A stretch of 21,632 bases of DNA from a virus. The stretch's first letter is position 1; each line of letters opens with the position of its first letter. The stretch is taken from IMG/VR virus record IMGVR_UViG_3300025703_000018, positions 1 to 21,632 of that record; one strand, given 5' to 3'. The notes under the pieces are model-generated. The model was not told where the DNA came from. It made no database searches and saw only the letters and a list, made by a program, of their open reading frames with translations. The position numbers and the translations under genes were made by a program. Shown here piece after piece: positions 1 through 7,982 of this stretch.

Positions 1-2342
1 AGCATGGCAGCGGTCACGTCATAGAATGACGTTCCGAGTTTCGTCGCATCGCCCTGCAACGTGCCGTACAACGTGATGATGTTCTGAGTAACCTGGGCCT
101 GCTGTTGAGCCGTCAGGTTTCCCGCGGTGAGCTGATTCTCGTAATTCTGCAGCGCCTGAGTGTCGGCATCGTAGGTCGCCTGGAGCTTCGCATTGCCCTG
201 GTCGATCAGCGCCATCTGCCCGGCTGCCGTCGCGAAAGCCTGCCCCGCATTCGTCGCCGCGGTCTGCGCTTTTTTGTACGCTTCCGCGAGCGTCCCGAGG
301 CTCGTGGTCCCGTTGTCAAACTGCTTATTAAGATTCGCGTAAACGGTCTGGGATGAAGTTGCTTTCTCCTGAGCCAGTGTCATCTGCTGAGTGATGCCGG
401 CAATCGAATCCGCGAAGTCTTTACCGTGCGGCGCGGCAGCGAGGACCGCGGCGTCATAGGCACGCAACGCCGCGGCGTAGTTTTGCTGGCTCAGTGTGCT
501 GCCGTCGAGCGCGGCCTTTGCCAGTACGAGAACGTCGTGCGCATCCTTGACGGCGCTGTTTGCCTGGACCGTCGCGGCCTGGAGATCGGTCCAGCCTTTA
601 TTGGCGGCTGCCGTGATTGTGACAGTGATGCCAAGTTGCGCCGCAAGGGACTTGAATGAACTGCCAAGGCTATCAGCCGGCGCTTTGAGTCCGTTCAGCT
701 TCTCGAGAATTAAGTCGAGATCTCCACCGAGCGCGAGGATGTTCTGCTTGAACTGATCCATCCCCGGTGATGCGGCAAGGAGCGAAAATACCGGGATGCC
801 GTCTACCTTCAAGCCCGTCAGAGCGGTCTGAATATCCTTAACGGACAAGCCTACGCTTTGAAGCGCCTGAATTGGGGGCGTTGCGGAATTCTGAATACTG
901 TCGAATGCGGATGTCGCGACCCCAGCGACACCGGTCAGCGCGGTCTTGATTTGCCCGACGCTGTAACCGATGTTAGTAAGCGCCTGGACGGTGCTGCCCT
1001 CCTTTAGCGCCGAAATAATGGAATTCGAGATGATCTCTTGAAGAACGTCATCCCACTTTGCCTTCAGATCATCGAGCCCGGATCTGAAGGCGACGATCGA
1101 CGCGACCACCGGGCCCGCCGCTACCGCCGCCAATGCACCGAGCCCGATACCGAGCGCGGAAATGCTTTCGCCCGAGAGCGCCGCGGCTGCGCCAAGGCTT
1201 GCCGTGGTGACTTCCGTGGTGACGATGCCGGCGTTGGCCGCTTCCGTCGCCGTGGCAAGTTCTGTGGTCGCGGCAGCCGCCGCGGTCGTACCCGTCGCCG
1301 CTTCACCGCCTGCAATCCCCATCGATTCAAGCAGTGAGTTGATCGGCCCGACAAGCCCCTGAAGCCCGATGATGGCGAAACCTAGAGCGCTCGCCGCTGT
1401 CGTGAGCGCCGCGAGTGCGGGTACCGCGATAGCGACCGCACCGGCAACTTCCTTGAATGGCTCTGGCAGAGAGTTCCATGCCGCCATGACATTCTGCGCG
1501 GCTTCGAGTGCTCCCTTGCCAAAGTTCAAGATATCGGTGATTGCAGGCGTGAGTGCCTCGCCGACCCCGACCATCACTTCTTCGAACTGATTCTGGAAAA
1601 TCTGCCACTGGCCAGAGATCCCTTGAGCTTGCGCTTCAGCCGAACCGGCGAACTTCTCGAGAGCCGTGGTTAGAATGTCCAGCCGCTGCGACTGGTCGAG
1701 TGCCTTGAATGCCGTCGTGACCTGGTCGGCGGTCACGCCCATCGCGGTTCCGAGATCCGCGGTTCCGATACCAAGTTGAGTCAGTTGCCGCGCACCGACC
1801 GTTCCCGACAGTGCCATCCTGTCAAGTGAATTCGCGACCTGGCTGAATTGATTGCCGGTCGCGGCGGAAGCATCGGCCACGGCCTGCATGACGGTCGGAA
1901 GTTGTTCGGCCGAGACTCCCAACGCGACCATCTTCTGAATGGTCGGCGCGATTTCTGGAAACGCGAACGGCTCAGTTGCCGCGAGCTGCTTGATACTCTC
2001 GATGGCTTCGTTCGCGGTGTCGGCCGAGCCCGTCAGTTGAGTCAAGCCGATGGTGACCGACTGCACAGTGCCGTAGGCGTTCAGGGCTTCCTGGCCGAAT
2101 TCCTTGAGGCCTTCGGTGATCGCCAGGGCCTCCCCGATCCCAGCCAAGGCCTCGGCCATCTCCGTGAATTTGCCGCTTGCCTCATCCGCTGATGCGCCTG
2201 CGGTGTTGACCGCATCGGCGATGGATTGACTTCCCGCAGTCGCGGCGGTTTGCGCGTTGTTAATCGCCGCGATGAGCTCGGAGTAATCCCCGGTGATGGT
2301 GACCGAAAGAGCGCCCAGGCTCCCGCTATCGCCCGCTGCCAT
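1..2342 (-). CDS. Tape measure protein (N-terminal part, runs off the left edge)
   Basis: This frame is open from the ATG at 2342 to the window edge, giving 780 complete codons with no stop. In long-tailed phages this protein sets tail length and is ejected ahead of the DNA. The sequence is rich in Ala, Thr, Gln and Gly. It opens with a domain containing SELIAAINNAQTAA and later ESIKQLAATEPFAFPEI, a pattern typical of tape measure N-termini. Two hydrophobic helical stretches lie near residues 298-335 (EVAGAVAIAVPALAAL) and 394-420 (LGIGLGALAAVAAGPVV). The part after about residue 560 is Gln/Ala-rich and probably coiled coil. Its start overlaps the stop of the gp10-like gene by 1 nt (TAATG), so it is translationally coupled. 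The C-terminus is outside the window, so any lytic or metalloprotease domain there cannot be seen. The assignment is firm from length, composition and position after the tail chaperones. Confidence 0.92.
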   Translation of the reverse strand, partial: MAAGDSGSLGALSVTITGDYSELIAAINNAQTAATAGSQSIADAVNTAGASADEASGKFTEMAEALAGIGEALAITEGLKEFGQEALNAYGTVQSVTIGLTQLTGSADTANEAIESIKQLAATEPFAFPEIAPTIQKMVALGVSAEQLPTVMQAVADASAATGNQFSQVANSLDRMALSGTVGARQLTQLGIGTADLGTAMGVTADQVTTAFKALDQSQRLDILTTALEKFAGSAEAQAQGISGQWQIFQNQFEEVMVGVGEALTPAITDILNFGKGALEAAQNVMAAWNSLPEPFKEVAGAVAIAVPALAALTTAASALGFAIIGLQGLVGPINSLLESMGIAGGEAATGTTAAAAATTELATATEAANAGIVTTEVTTASLGAAAALSGESISALGIGLGALAAVAAGPVVASIVAFRSGLDDLKAKWDDVLQEIISNSIISALKEGSTVQALTNIGYSVGQIKTALTGVAGVATSAFDSIQNSATPPIQALQSVGLSVKDIQTALTGLKVDGIPVFSLLAASPGMDQFKQNILALGGDLDLILEKLNGLKAPADSLGSSFKSLAAQLGITVTITAAANKGWTDLQAATVQANSAVKDAHDVLVLAKAALDGSTLSQQNYAAALRAYDAAVLAAAPHGKDFADSIAGITQQMTLAQEKATSSQTVYANLNKQFDNGTTSLGTLAEAYKKAQTAATNAGQAFATAAGQMALIDQGNAKLQATYDADTQALQNYENQLTAGNLTAQQQAQVTQNIITLYGTLQGDATKLGTSFYDVTAAM

Positions 2343-2746
2343 TACGAGATCCCCGTGCTGATGTTGGATTTGAAAAGATCGAGAATAGAGCCCTTATTTT
2401 CATCCAGCGCCGGGCGCATATATGGCTGCGGCTTCATTCCCGGCCAAGTTTCAACGTGGGCGTAGGGCGCGGCTGGATCGCCGAGACGTCCGGTTCCGTA
2501 TTCGACATAATCCGCGTAATCCACATGGGGCCCCACGTTTCCGACCACGGTTGATCCCGACTCTTTTACCTCGGTGGTGATCGAATCCCTAAGTGCTCCG
2601 GTGTCCACAGGGCAATAAATCTGCGCGCTTTGCTGAATCACATTGACCGACGCCTGCACGGAAGCGATAACAGCCGGCACAACCTTGGCTTGAACGAACT
2701 GGCCGAGATCGTTACGAGGTGTAAATTGCGCGTGCGCGGAGATCAT
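2342..2746 (-). CDS. HK97 gp10-like tail/neck protein
   Basis: A 134-residue protein with the HK97 gp10 family signature: SAQIYCPVDTGALRDSI at residues 39-55, followed by VDYADYVEYGTGR and the C-terminal PYMRPALDENK. Proteins of this family act at the head-tail interface or in tail completion. They usually sit near the connector genes, whereas here the gene lies between the chaperones and the tape measure gene. The chosen start (MISAHAQF) overlaps the stop of the upstream gene by 4 nt (ATGA). An upstream extension in the same frame is possible but overlaps the neighbour by about 100 nt and has no family support. The stop TAA shares one base with the tape measure ATG. The family call is confident; the exact structural role is inferred. 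Confidence 0.87.
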   Translation of the reverse strand: MISAHAQFTPRNDLGQFVQAKVVPAVIASVQASVNVIQQSAQIYCPVDTGALRDSITTEVKESGSTVVGNVGPHVDYADYVEYGTGRLGDPAAPYAHVETWPGMKPQPYMRPALDENKGSILDLFKSNISTGIS

Positions 2747-3042
2747 AAAAGCCTCGCAGCGAAGCCCAGCTTCTCGACGCGGTCCATTTTTTCGAACTTG
2801 ACGATCCATTCCGCAAGCTCGGTCGGCTGTTTCAACGTCCACCGCAAGGCGTCGATCATTCGCGCAAGAATAATGGCCCGCTGGTAATTCTCATCCTTCA
2901 GCAATTCGAGATGCCGCGCGGCCTGCTGGTCGGCGGTCTCGATTACTACGCCGGTCTGCGGTGGTGCGCAGGCGCGCATGGCTCCTTCATACGCCATCTG
3001 CAAATGGCGTATGGCCGCGAGAATCTCCTGTGACGGTCTCAA
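2743..3042 (-). CDS. Small protein of unknown function in the tail module
   Basis: A 99-residue, mostly helical protein without a recognised motif. It is rich in Ala, Arg, Glu and Leu, with a long predicted amphipathic stretch (QQAARHLELLKDENYQRA). The start appears to be a TTG that overlaps the stop of the chaperone extension by 4 nt. AGGGG about 8 nt upstream could serve as the ribosome binding site. The first ATG in frame is at residue 16 (MAYEGAM) and is the alternative start. The stop overlaps the next gene's ATG by 4 nt, so it is translated as part of the tail operon. Its position between the chaperones and the gp10-like gene suggests an assembly factor or minor tail protein, but there is no direct evidence for a function. 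Confidence 0.7.
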   Translation of the reverse strand: MRPSQEILAAIRHLQMAYEGAMRACAPPQTGVVIETADQQAARHLELLKDENYQRAIILARMIDALRWTLKQPTELAEWIVKFEKMDRVEKLGFAARLL

Positions 3043-3524
3043 GCGATACCCCTATCCCGCTTCTCTTGCGCGGTCATCCGCGCCCATCCCGGAAGTCCTG
3101 AATCGTCGAAGCCCGGCTTGCGCATCGCCGCGCTCATAATCGAATCCCGCGCCAGTTCGCGCGCCAAGTCCATCGCGTCGATTGCCGTCTGGGGCGACTC
3201 GCTCACCTCTAGAAAGTCGCTTAACTGATACGCCCGGTTGTCTTGCCGGTGGAAGTGTGGCGCGTTGAGCCGCTCGACCCGCTCGACCAGCCACCGGCGC
3301 GTTTCCCCGTCGCGCCAGTCGCTGTAGACTTTGGCGCGCGCGGCGAACTCCCGCGGCGTTAGCTCCCAGGACTCCGCTGTGGACATCCCGAGACCACACG
3401 GGCTTGGTGAGGTTGCGAACGCCCATGAATCGAGCCATGGGTGCTCGCTTACTGGATCTGGATTTCGGGCGCTGCCGGCTCTTTGATCCGGAGTTTCAGT
3501 GAGGGCAGCACAAGATTTCCCCAC
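3039..3524 (-). CDS. Tail assembly chaperone, T extension (made by -1 frameshift from the G gene)
   Basis: This frame overlaps the end of the upstream chaperone gene and lies -1 relative to it. It has no good independent start: the frame opens with a GTG inside the other gene, and the first ATG (at 3386, MSTAESW) has no convincing ribosome binding site. A slippery heptamer GGGAAAT lies in the correct zero-frame phase at 3515-3521. Slipping there joins residues 1-93 of the G protein to 158 residues of this frame, about 251 in total. The fused region contains LTPREFAARAKVYSDWRD, a pattern resembling the T domain of lambda-type gpGT proteins. By analogy it would bind tail tube and tape measure protein during assembly and be absent from the virion. 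The stop overlaps the next gene by 4 nt. Confidence 0.85.
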   Translation of the reverse strand: MGKSCAALTETPDQRAGSARNPDPVSEHPWLDSWAFATSPSPCGLGMSTAESWELTPREFAARAKVYSDWRDGETRRWLVERVERLNAPHFHRQDNRAYQLSDFLEVSESPQTAIDAMDLARELARDSIMSAAMRKPGFDDSGLPGWARMTAQEKRDRGIA

Positions 3525-3793
3525 GCGTCGACCAACAAACGGAGGGCTTCATCGCGCTTATCAAAAAGCAGCTCGGCCAGGTCGTCCGCTGAGCCGGTAA
3601 ACCCGATAGCCAGCTTCATCACGTCCACGAGAACGTGGAAGTCGATTTTCGCTGTGTTGCCGTTGAATACCGGATTGAACTGGATTCCGGCTTTGCCCAT
3701 GCGATAAAACATCGCGCGAGTGAATTTGATGGTGTAAGGCGCTCCACCCAACTCGATAGTTGGGTAGTCGACGCCTTTCAGTTGGTCTTCCAT
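3449..3793 (-). CDS. Tail assembly chaperone, G form
   Basis: A 114-residue protein placed directly after the tail tube gene, the usual site of the lambda gpG counterpart. It begins with MEDQLKGVDYPTIELGG and continues with a tail-chaperone-like helical region (FTGSADDLAELLFDKRDEAL). The start has a clear ribosome binding site: TAGGAG overlaps the stop codon of the tail tube gene and lies a few bases before the ATG. The 3' part carries the slippery sequence used to make the longer GT form. Ribosomes that do not shift end at the TAA at 3449. The product is expected to coat the tape measure protein while the tube polymerises. The assignment rests mainly on position, size and the frameshift arrangement. 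Confidence 0.86.
   Translation of the reverse strand: MEDQLKGVDYPTIELGGAPYTIKFTRAMFYRMGKAGIQFNPVFNGNTAKIDFHVLVDVMKLAIGFTGSADDLAELLFDKRDEALRLLVDAWGNLVLPSLKLRIKEPAAPEIQIQ
3469..3521 (-). promoter_or_regulatory. Programmed -1 ribosomal frameshift site with downstream hairpin
   Basis: In the G reading frame the codons read TGG GGA AAT, which contain GGGAAAT (3515-3521), a perfect X XXY YYZ heptamer. A -1 slip enters the overlapping T frame. Downstream, GTGCTGCC (3504-3511) can pair with GGCAGCGC (3469-3476), an 8-bp stem with one G-U pair. The inner six pairs start 5 nt after the heptamer, a normal spacing for a stimulatory stem. The lambda G/GT site (GGGAAAG) is closely similar. Confidence 0.82.
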
Positions 3794-3801
3794 TCAGTCT
3801 C

Positions 3802-4275
3802 CTAGCAGAAGCTGGGCGCCTGGTCCGAGATGCCCATGGTTACTTGTGCCTCGAATACGCCCGCCACTTTGCCGGTGAGTCCGAACGAGGTCACGAAAGC
3901 CTCGAAGGAATCGCTCGGCGCGTTGCCGTTCGGATCGGACGGATAGTTCACGACCACCTGTCGAAGTAGTCGTTTGATCATCAGGTAGCGCAGTCCCGCG
4001 GTCACCGTCCCAGCATCGGCCGAGTTGCGGTGAGAAACCTCCTCGGGGATCCAGAACACCTTGAAGGTCGGTTCGCCGGGGTCAACGATGGTCGGCTGCC
4101 GCCGCACGAACTGGTCGCCCACGTTCGTCACCATGACGACGGTTGACTTCATCGCCTGGTTGTACTCTTCCTGGTTCGCGACGATACTCAGCGAATCGGG
4201 CGAACCCGCGGTGCCGATCGAGAGCGTTAGCCCGGTGATCGGTAAAGAGGCCGCAATAGCGGAAGTCGAAGGCAT
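3802..4275 (-). CDS. Major tail protein (tail tube)
   Basis: A 157-residue beta-rich protein preceded by a strong ribosome binding site (GAGGAG about 7 nt before ATG), as expected for an abundant virion protein. It starts MPSTSAIAASLPITG and contains short alternating beta segments (STVVMVTNV, LRYLMIKRLLRQVVV, GVFEAQVTMGI). It lies between a DUF3168-like tail terminator and the G/GT chaperone pair, the standard place of the tail tube gene in long non-contractile tails. No sheath gene follows, which supports a siphovirus-like tail. No sequence motif proves the assignment; it rests on size, expression signal and order. Confidence 0.8.
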   Translation of the reverse strand: MPSTSAIAASLPITGLTLSIGTAGSPDSLSIVANQEEYNQAMKSTVVMVTNVGDQFVRRQPTIVDPGEPTFKVFWIPEEVSHRNSADAGTVTAGLRYLMIKRLLRQVVVNYPSDPNGNAPSDSFEAFVTSFGLTGKVAGVFEAQVTMGISDQAPSFC

Positions 4276-4287
4276 GTTATTTTCTCC

Positions 4288-4719
4288 TCAAAGAAGTTCG
4301 TTGTTCCAGATTTTCGCATCGACGATTCGCCAGAACGTCACGGGCTGCGTTTGCGCTTGCCCGCGTTGCTGACGATTGATGACTTGATTCCGTTGGATCG
4401 GTGAATTGTCCCCCGCGTTGTACGCGTTGAACGTCGTCAGGAATTCCCGGATGGCCTGCTCGACCGCGCGAGCTACCTGCGGGTCCGTCGCCCATACCGT
4501 GAACTGGACCCGATACTCCGCGGTGATAAGCAACCCCGCAGTCGAGTATTGATCGATAGCACTGACGACAAGGATCGTGATTGCCGGAAACGCCGAGCCC
4601 GGCAGCTCCTGCATATCGAAAATCGCCGCGCCTCCGTCCGACCTGGTGGCCAGTAGAGACGTGAGCGGGGTGTACGCCTGCATCGCGGTTTGAAGTTTGG
4701 CTTCGAGGGTTGTGCTCAT
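4288..4719 (-). CDS. Tail terminator/completion protein (DUF3168-like)
   Basis: A 143-residue protein with the layout of DUF3168 tail terminators. An N-terminal helix (STTLEAKLQTAMQAYTPL) is followed by beta segments including PAITILVVSAIDQY and AEYRVQFTVWATD, then a helix (VARAVEQAIREFL). Proteins of this family cap the completed tail tube and join it to the head. The gene sits 6 nt after the head closure gene and 12 nt before the tail tube gene, in the expected order. The ATG at 4719 keeps the overlap minimal. The family is supported by pattern and position rather than by a unique motif. Confidence 0.8.
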   Translation of the reverse strand: MSTTLEAKLQTAMQAYTPLTSLLATRSDGGAAIFDMQELPGSAFPAITILVVSAIDQYSTAGLLITAEYRVQFTVWATDPQVARAVEQAIREFLTTFNAYNAGDNSPIQRNQVINRQQRGQAQTQPVTFWRIVDAKIWNNELL

Positions 4720-4725
4720 TCATCG

Positions 4726-5166
4726 TCACACCGTTATCAAACGCAACTTCACGCGCGTCTGTGTCCTCTGCGAATCCGTCTCGACCCCGAACACTTCGTA
4801 ATTGATGCCGCTGATCTGCGCGCGCCAATTCATGTTTTCGTTCTCGCCCTGCCAGTTGGTCACGATCTGCGGATAGTAGCCGTTCAGGGCAACATGCCTC
4901 ATGCCTTCGCCTTCGATCTCCTCGAGTGCCTTGGCTTCGAGTGCCGAAATCGTACCCGGTGAAAGCGGCGCATCGATACAGGTGATTTGAGTTGAGCCCG
5001 TAAAGAGGTCCACCAGCCCGGGAACGTTTACGAAATTCCCGCCCGGCGCGCCGCTCGGCCCGAATGTCCCATCCGGTTTCTGAAACTGAATCAGCGAAGT
5101 CAGGAGCCCCGAGTTGACCATCTCCCCAATCGCTTGCGTGATGTCGTAGCCGATGGATTGAAGCAT
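4726..5166 (-). CDS. Head closure / head-tail joining protein
   Basis: A 146-residue protein beginning MLQSIGYDITQAIGEM. It ends with VFGVETDSQRTQTRVKLRLI, a C-terminal pattern I associate with phage head closure (stopper) proteins. The middle holds a Gly-rich loop (GTFGPSGAPGGNF). The frame stays open much further upstream, into the connector gene, but that part is Arg-rich shadow sequence. The ATG at 5166 shares one base with the connector stop (TGATG) and is the better start. It would follow the connector ring and close the DNA-filled head before tail attachment. Function is inferred from position and the C-terminal pattern. Confidence 0.78.
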   Translation of the reverse strand: MLQSIGYDITQAIGEMVNSGLLTSLIQFQKPDGTFGPSGAPGGNFVNVPGLVDLFTGSTQITCIDAPLSPGTISALEAKALEEIEGEGMRHVALNGYYPQIVTNWQGENENMNWRAQISGINYEVFGVETDSQRTQTRVKLRLITV

Positions 5167-5609
5167 CAGCACTGATCCCTGACCATCATCGAAACGATGC
5201 GCTCCCGCATCGAGAAGTTGTTCACGACCATCTCGCTCACTGCGAAATACCCGTCGTTCTCTTCCGACGTCACGTAATCGTCGGCCAATTCCCGAAGCGC
5301 CGCGGCCGCCTGGGCGCCGCTGATCTTCGCGTCGAGCAATCCCGCAGTCGCCATCCGCGCTTTGTTCCCGGCGAGCGATCGCAAGAGAGTTGCGGCCGAC
5401 CGCCGGTAGCTGTAAATCTGCGTCACAGGAACGGCCAGGTTGTAGCCGGCCAGCCCGATGATGACACCCTGCGATGAGAACATTTGCAGGACCGCGTTGA
5501 TCTCTTCGTCCTGCCAGATCGGAAGTGGTGAAACGTCGACCGTATCCGACACAAGTAGCCGAACGGTTGCTACCGTTGGGTTGTTCGTGAAGTCGTAGGA
5601 GAAGCTCAC
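5166..5609 (-). CDS. Head-tail connector (gp6-like adaptor)
   Basis: A 147-residue, largely helical protein. It opens with NPTVATVRLLVSDTVDVSP followed by IWQDEEINAVL, matching the start of head-tail adaptor proteins (pattern: VRLLIGDT then D-E-I). Helices rich in Ala follow (AAALRELADDYV). The start is GTG, with TAGGAG about 11 nt upstream overlapping the capsid stop codon region. An in-frame stop lies just before the GTG, which fixes it as the first possible start. It follows the major capsid gene after 14 nt and is coupled to the head closure gene by a 1-nt overlap. The adaptor ring should sit under the portal. Confidence 0.84.
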   Translation of the reverse strand: MSFSYDFTNNPTVATVRLLVSDTVDVSPLPIWQDEEINAVLQMFSSQGVIIGLAGYNLAVPVTQIYSYRRSAATLLRSLAGNKARMATAGLLDAKISGAQAAAALRELADDYVTSEENDGYFAVSEMVVNNFSMRERIVSMMVRDQC

Positions 5610-5623
5610 TCAATCCGTGACTC

Positions 5624-7036
5624 CTAAGCGTTGCCAGTGCCCTTGGAAAAGACCGTCATGATCGGGTCGATGACCGTGCCGCCGAGTACGTGGCGCACCT
5701 TGTAGTGGATCGAATCCGTATCGAAGTCGCCGTCCATCGGGTTGCTGTTGGTCGTCCCCGGAAATACTCCCGGCCCGGGTCCCATCTGGCCTTCGCCGAT
5801 CGCTACCGAGTTCGGCAGCTTCATGAACAGCTCGGGAGTGACATGACCGCGCAGCCGGCCAAACTCGATTGCCGGACGTCCGCTCTCGGGATTCGAAAAC
5901 AGATACCATCCGGTCGTGCCCTGGGTCGAGTCGACGATCGGCAGGTAATAATTCACCGCCAACCGCACAATGTTCCTGGCCCAGTTCATGGCGTGCAGTT
6001 GCTGGGCAACGGTCGCCGACAGATTATTGCCATTAATCTGCTGAGTGCCGCCCTGATCGGCCATGTAGATGTAATCCGTGTTCAGGATGTTCATCGCCAC
6101 GGTTTTGAGCGACGGCGGAACCACCAGCGTCATCGACTCGATGCTGATCGGCTGCCCGGTCGTGTCGAGCTGGTTCATCATCACAACCATCGCCTGCTGG
6201 AGCGCGGTGATGGTCAATGGAGGATTGTTGGCCGAGAACGCCCCGCCGGCGTTGGCCGCATTCACTATGTTCTTGTTCGTGTTGTTATAGAACCCGAGGT
6301 TTCCTGCAAAGAGCGAGCTCACAAAGAATTCTTCCGTGCGCCGTGCGCCGCGCCCGAACCGCGCCGGGGTATCCTTCAGGGCGTTCAGGTCATCATTGAT
6401 GAACACTTCCCAGAAAAACGGCATCCGCTTTCCCTGCTTGAAAAGCTGATAGGTGTACTGCGCGTCCGTCAGGTAATCCTCGGGATACTGACTGCCTTGA
6501 GTCAATGGCGTCAGCTGGCCGGGGTTCGGATCGCTTGAACTTTGAATCTGCGAAAGCAAGCCCGTTCCGCCGTCGATACGAAACCGCTTCACCGGTCGGA
6601 AGTCGGAGACTTCCGCGGCATTGGCGATCAGATTCCAGGTGTACGGCGTCTCCAAATAGTTCGCCAGCACCGCCCGGTCGATCACGTCGCCGAACAGATG
6701 CGGAAAGTCCGAGGTCGACAAAGCTTCACGGATTCCACCCTGCATCGCGCGCTTCAAATGAAACCGCGCCATATCGGAGCCGCCGAACGCGGCCTTGATA
6801 AGTCCGGTAGCCTGAATCATGTCCGATTCGTACATCCGGCGCTGAATATTGGGGGGGGTGCCGGCACGGCGGTAGCCGACTTCACTCACTCCCTGGGCGC
6901 TGCCGTCCCAGTCACCGAGAGCCATCCCGCGATTGTCGACGCCTTCGCGCGCGCCACCGAAGCCGGCTTTGAACGGATTCGCGGCCCGGCGCCCGAAGTC
7001 GCCCCAGTTATTCACTACATCCATGAAAGGGGTCAT
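5624..7036 (-). CDS. Major capsid protein
   Basis: A 470-residue protein directly after protease/scaffold and decoration genes and before the connector, the normal place of the shell protein. It is preceded by AAAGGAG, a strong ribosome binding site. Visible features that fit a phage shell protein are a long N-terminal region with MYESDMIQATGLIKAAFGG, the segment NLIANAAEVSDFRPVKRFR, a helical segment (ARRTEEFFVSSLFAGN) and the late beta region (PIVDSTQGTTGWYLFSNP). The fold is presumably HK97-type, possibly closer to the Mu gpT group because it travels with MuF-like, DUF2190-like and protease genes. The mature N-terminus after proteolysis cannot be predicted from the sequence alone. Long open frames on the plus strand across this gene are shadows. 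Confidence 0.9.
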   Translation of the reverse strand: MTPFMDVVNNWGDFGRRAANPFKAGFGGAREGVDNRGMALGDWDGSAQGVSEVGYRRAGTPPNIQRRMYESDMIQATGLIKAAFGGSDMARFHLKRAMQGGIREALSTSDFPHLFGDVIDRAVLANYLETPYTWNLIANAAEVSDFRPVKRFRIDGGTGLLSQIQSSSDPNPGQLTPLTQGSQYPEDYLTDAQYTYQLFKQGKRMPFFWEVFINDDLNALKDTPARFGRGARRTEEFFVSSLFAGNLGFYNNTNKNIVNAANAGGAFSANNPPLTITALQQAMVVMMNQLDTTGQPISIESMTLVVPPSLKTVAMNILNTDYIYMADQGGTQQINGNNLSATVAQQLHAMNWARNIVRLAVNYYLPIVDSTQGTTGWYLFSNPESGRPAIEFGRLRGHVTPELFMKLPNSVAIGEGQMGPGPGVFPGTTNSNPMDGDFDTDSIHYKVRHVLGGTVIDPIMTVFSKGTGNA

Positions 7037-7049
7037 CTATTTTTCTCCT

Positions 7050-7499
7050 TTAGGCGCAAGGCGCATTCTTCAAAATCACGCGAATCATTCCGGTTGTACC
7101 CGCCGCCAGAGGATCGAGCGCGATCCCGACGAACGTCCCGGAACTATCCACGTCGAGCGAATTGTGGTATGTGATCCCAGACACCGGATCATAAATCCCG
7201 CCGTCCGCGAAGATCTCATCGCCGCGGTTGATGTTCGCGCCAGCCGAGGGCGATTTCGAGGTTTGAGCCGTCACGTTCAGGTTGTAGGCGCCCTCGAAGT
7301 CGACCGTCAGAAAGCCGGAATTGTTGTCATAGGACGGGTACGAACTGTTCTGCGACTCCTGCGCGACGCCAGCCATGATGTTGCCGCGACTGCCCACGTT
7401 GTGCCCGAACAACAACACATCGTTGCTGTTGATCGTGACGCCCGCTGGCATCAGCAGCGAGAACATCGAATACCGTTCCTGGTTCTTGTTGGTTGCCAT
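7050..7499 (-). CDS. Capsid decoration/cement protein (DUF2190-like)
   Basis: A 149-residue beta-rich protein. It contains INRGDEIFADGGIYDPVSG and, near the end, GTFVGIALDPLAAGTTGMI followed by VILKN. This is the usual DUF2190 layout, in which a small beta barrel ends in a G-x-A-L...G-x-I/V-x-V motif. These proteins stud or cement the capsid surface. The gene follows the protease stop with no gap (TAA then ATG) and lies 13 nt before the capsid gene, so it is co-expressed with it. The DUF2190 relationship is judged by eye, but position supports it strongly. Confidence 0.78.
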   Translation of the reverse strand: MATNKNQERYSMFSLLMPAGVTINSNDVLLFGHNVGSRGNIMAGVAQESQNSSYPSYDNNSGFLTVDFEGAYNLNVTAQTSKSPSAGANINRGDEIFADGGIYDPVSGITYHNSLDVDSSGTFVGIALDPLAAGTTGMIRVILKNAPCA

Positions 7500-7982
7500 T
7501 TACGCGGCCCTCCCGTTGATGAACGCCTTACGAGCTTCCTTGCGCCGCTCCCGCGCGTCGATGTCGCCGGACTTCGGCAGCTTGGGGCCGACGAAGATAT
7601 CGACCATGGCCGACATCGCCTCGGTGAGCGCTTCCCCGTGCTGCTTGCCCTGCGTCTCGATTTCCTTCTCGGTCATCCGGACGCCGATAGATTGCACCGT
7701 GGGCAGGCCGAGCTCGGCCAGGAAGTCGCGCTCGATCAGAGCCTCGGCCTCGACAACCTCGGTCAGCTTCTTATTATCCGCAAGCGTGGCCGAGTCAACC
7801 GACTCCGCAATCCGCTTGACGATCTTGTTTTTCGAAGCGTCGGGCAGGCGAATGTCTTTCAGCGCCTCTTTGATGATCCCGGGCGCCTTCGACATCGCCA
7901 ATTGCTCCCGAAGCTTCTTGTTCTCGGTTTCCACCGGAGCAACCCGAGCCTCGATAAGAGCCTGAACTTCCTTCAGATCCAT
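7500..7982 (-). CDS. Nested scaffold protein from an internal start (candidate)
   Basis: An ATG at codon 400 of the protease gene is preceded by GAAGGAGAGGAAGAC, a near-perfect ribosome binding site at normal spacing. Translation from it would give a 160-residue protein starting MDLKEVQALIEARVAPVE, a highly charged helical coiled coil without the protease domain. The same arrangement is known in lambda, where scaffold Nu3 is made from an internal start in the protease gene C. Production of free scaffold is inferred from the start signal and the domain boundary. It would be needed in larger amounts than the protease. Confidence 0.62.
   Translation of the reverse strand: MDLKEVQALIEARVAPVETENKKLREQLAMSKAPGIIKEALKDIRLPDASKNKIVKRIAESVDSATLADNKKLTEVVEAEALIERDFLAELGLPTVQSIGVRMTEKEIETQGKQHGEALTEAMSAMVDIFVGPKLPKSGDIDARERRKEARKAFINGRAA

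Noticed and set aside
3052-3438. A second minus-strand frame of 128 codons over the chaperone T extension
   Set aside because: Wrong frame for the slippery site, Arg-rich, no similarity to tail proteins.
5167-5613. Upstream extension of the head closure frame through the connector gene
   Set aside because: The extra part is Arg/Gly-rich and lies fully in another supported gene. The ATG at 5166 is coupled to the connector stop.
5690-6538. Open frame of 282 codons on the plus strand within the capsid gene
   Set aside because: Shadow of the capsid gene, with antisense-type composition and no family-like sequence.
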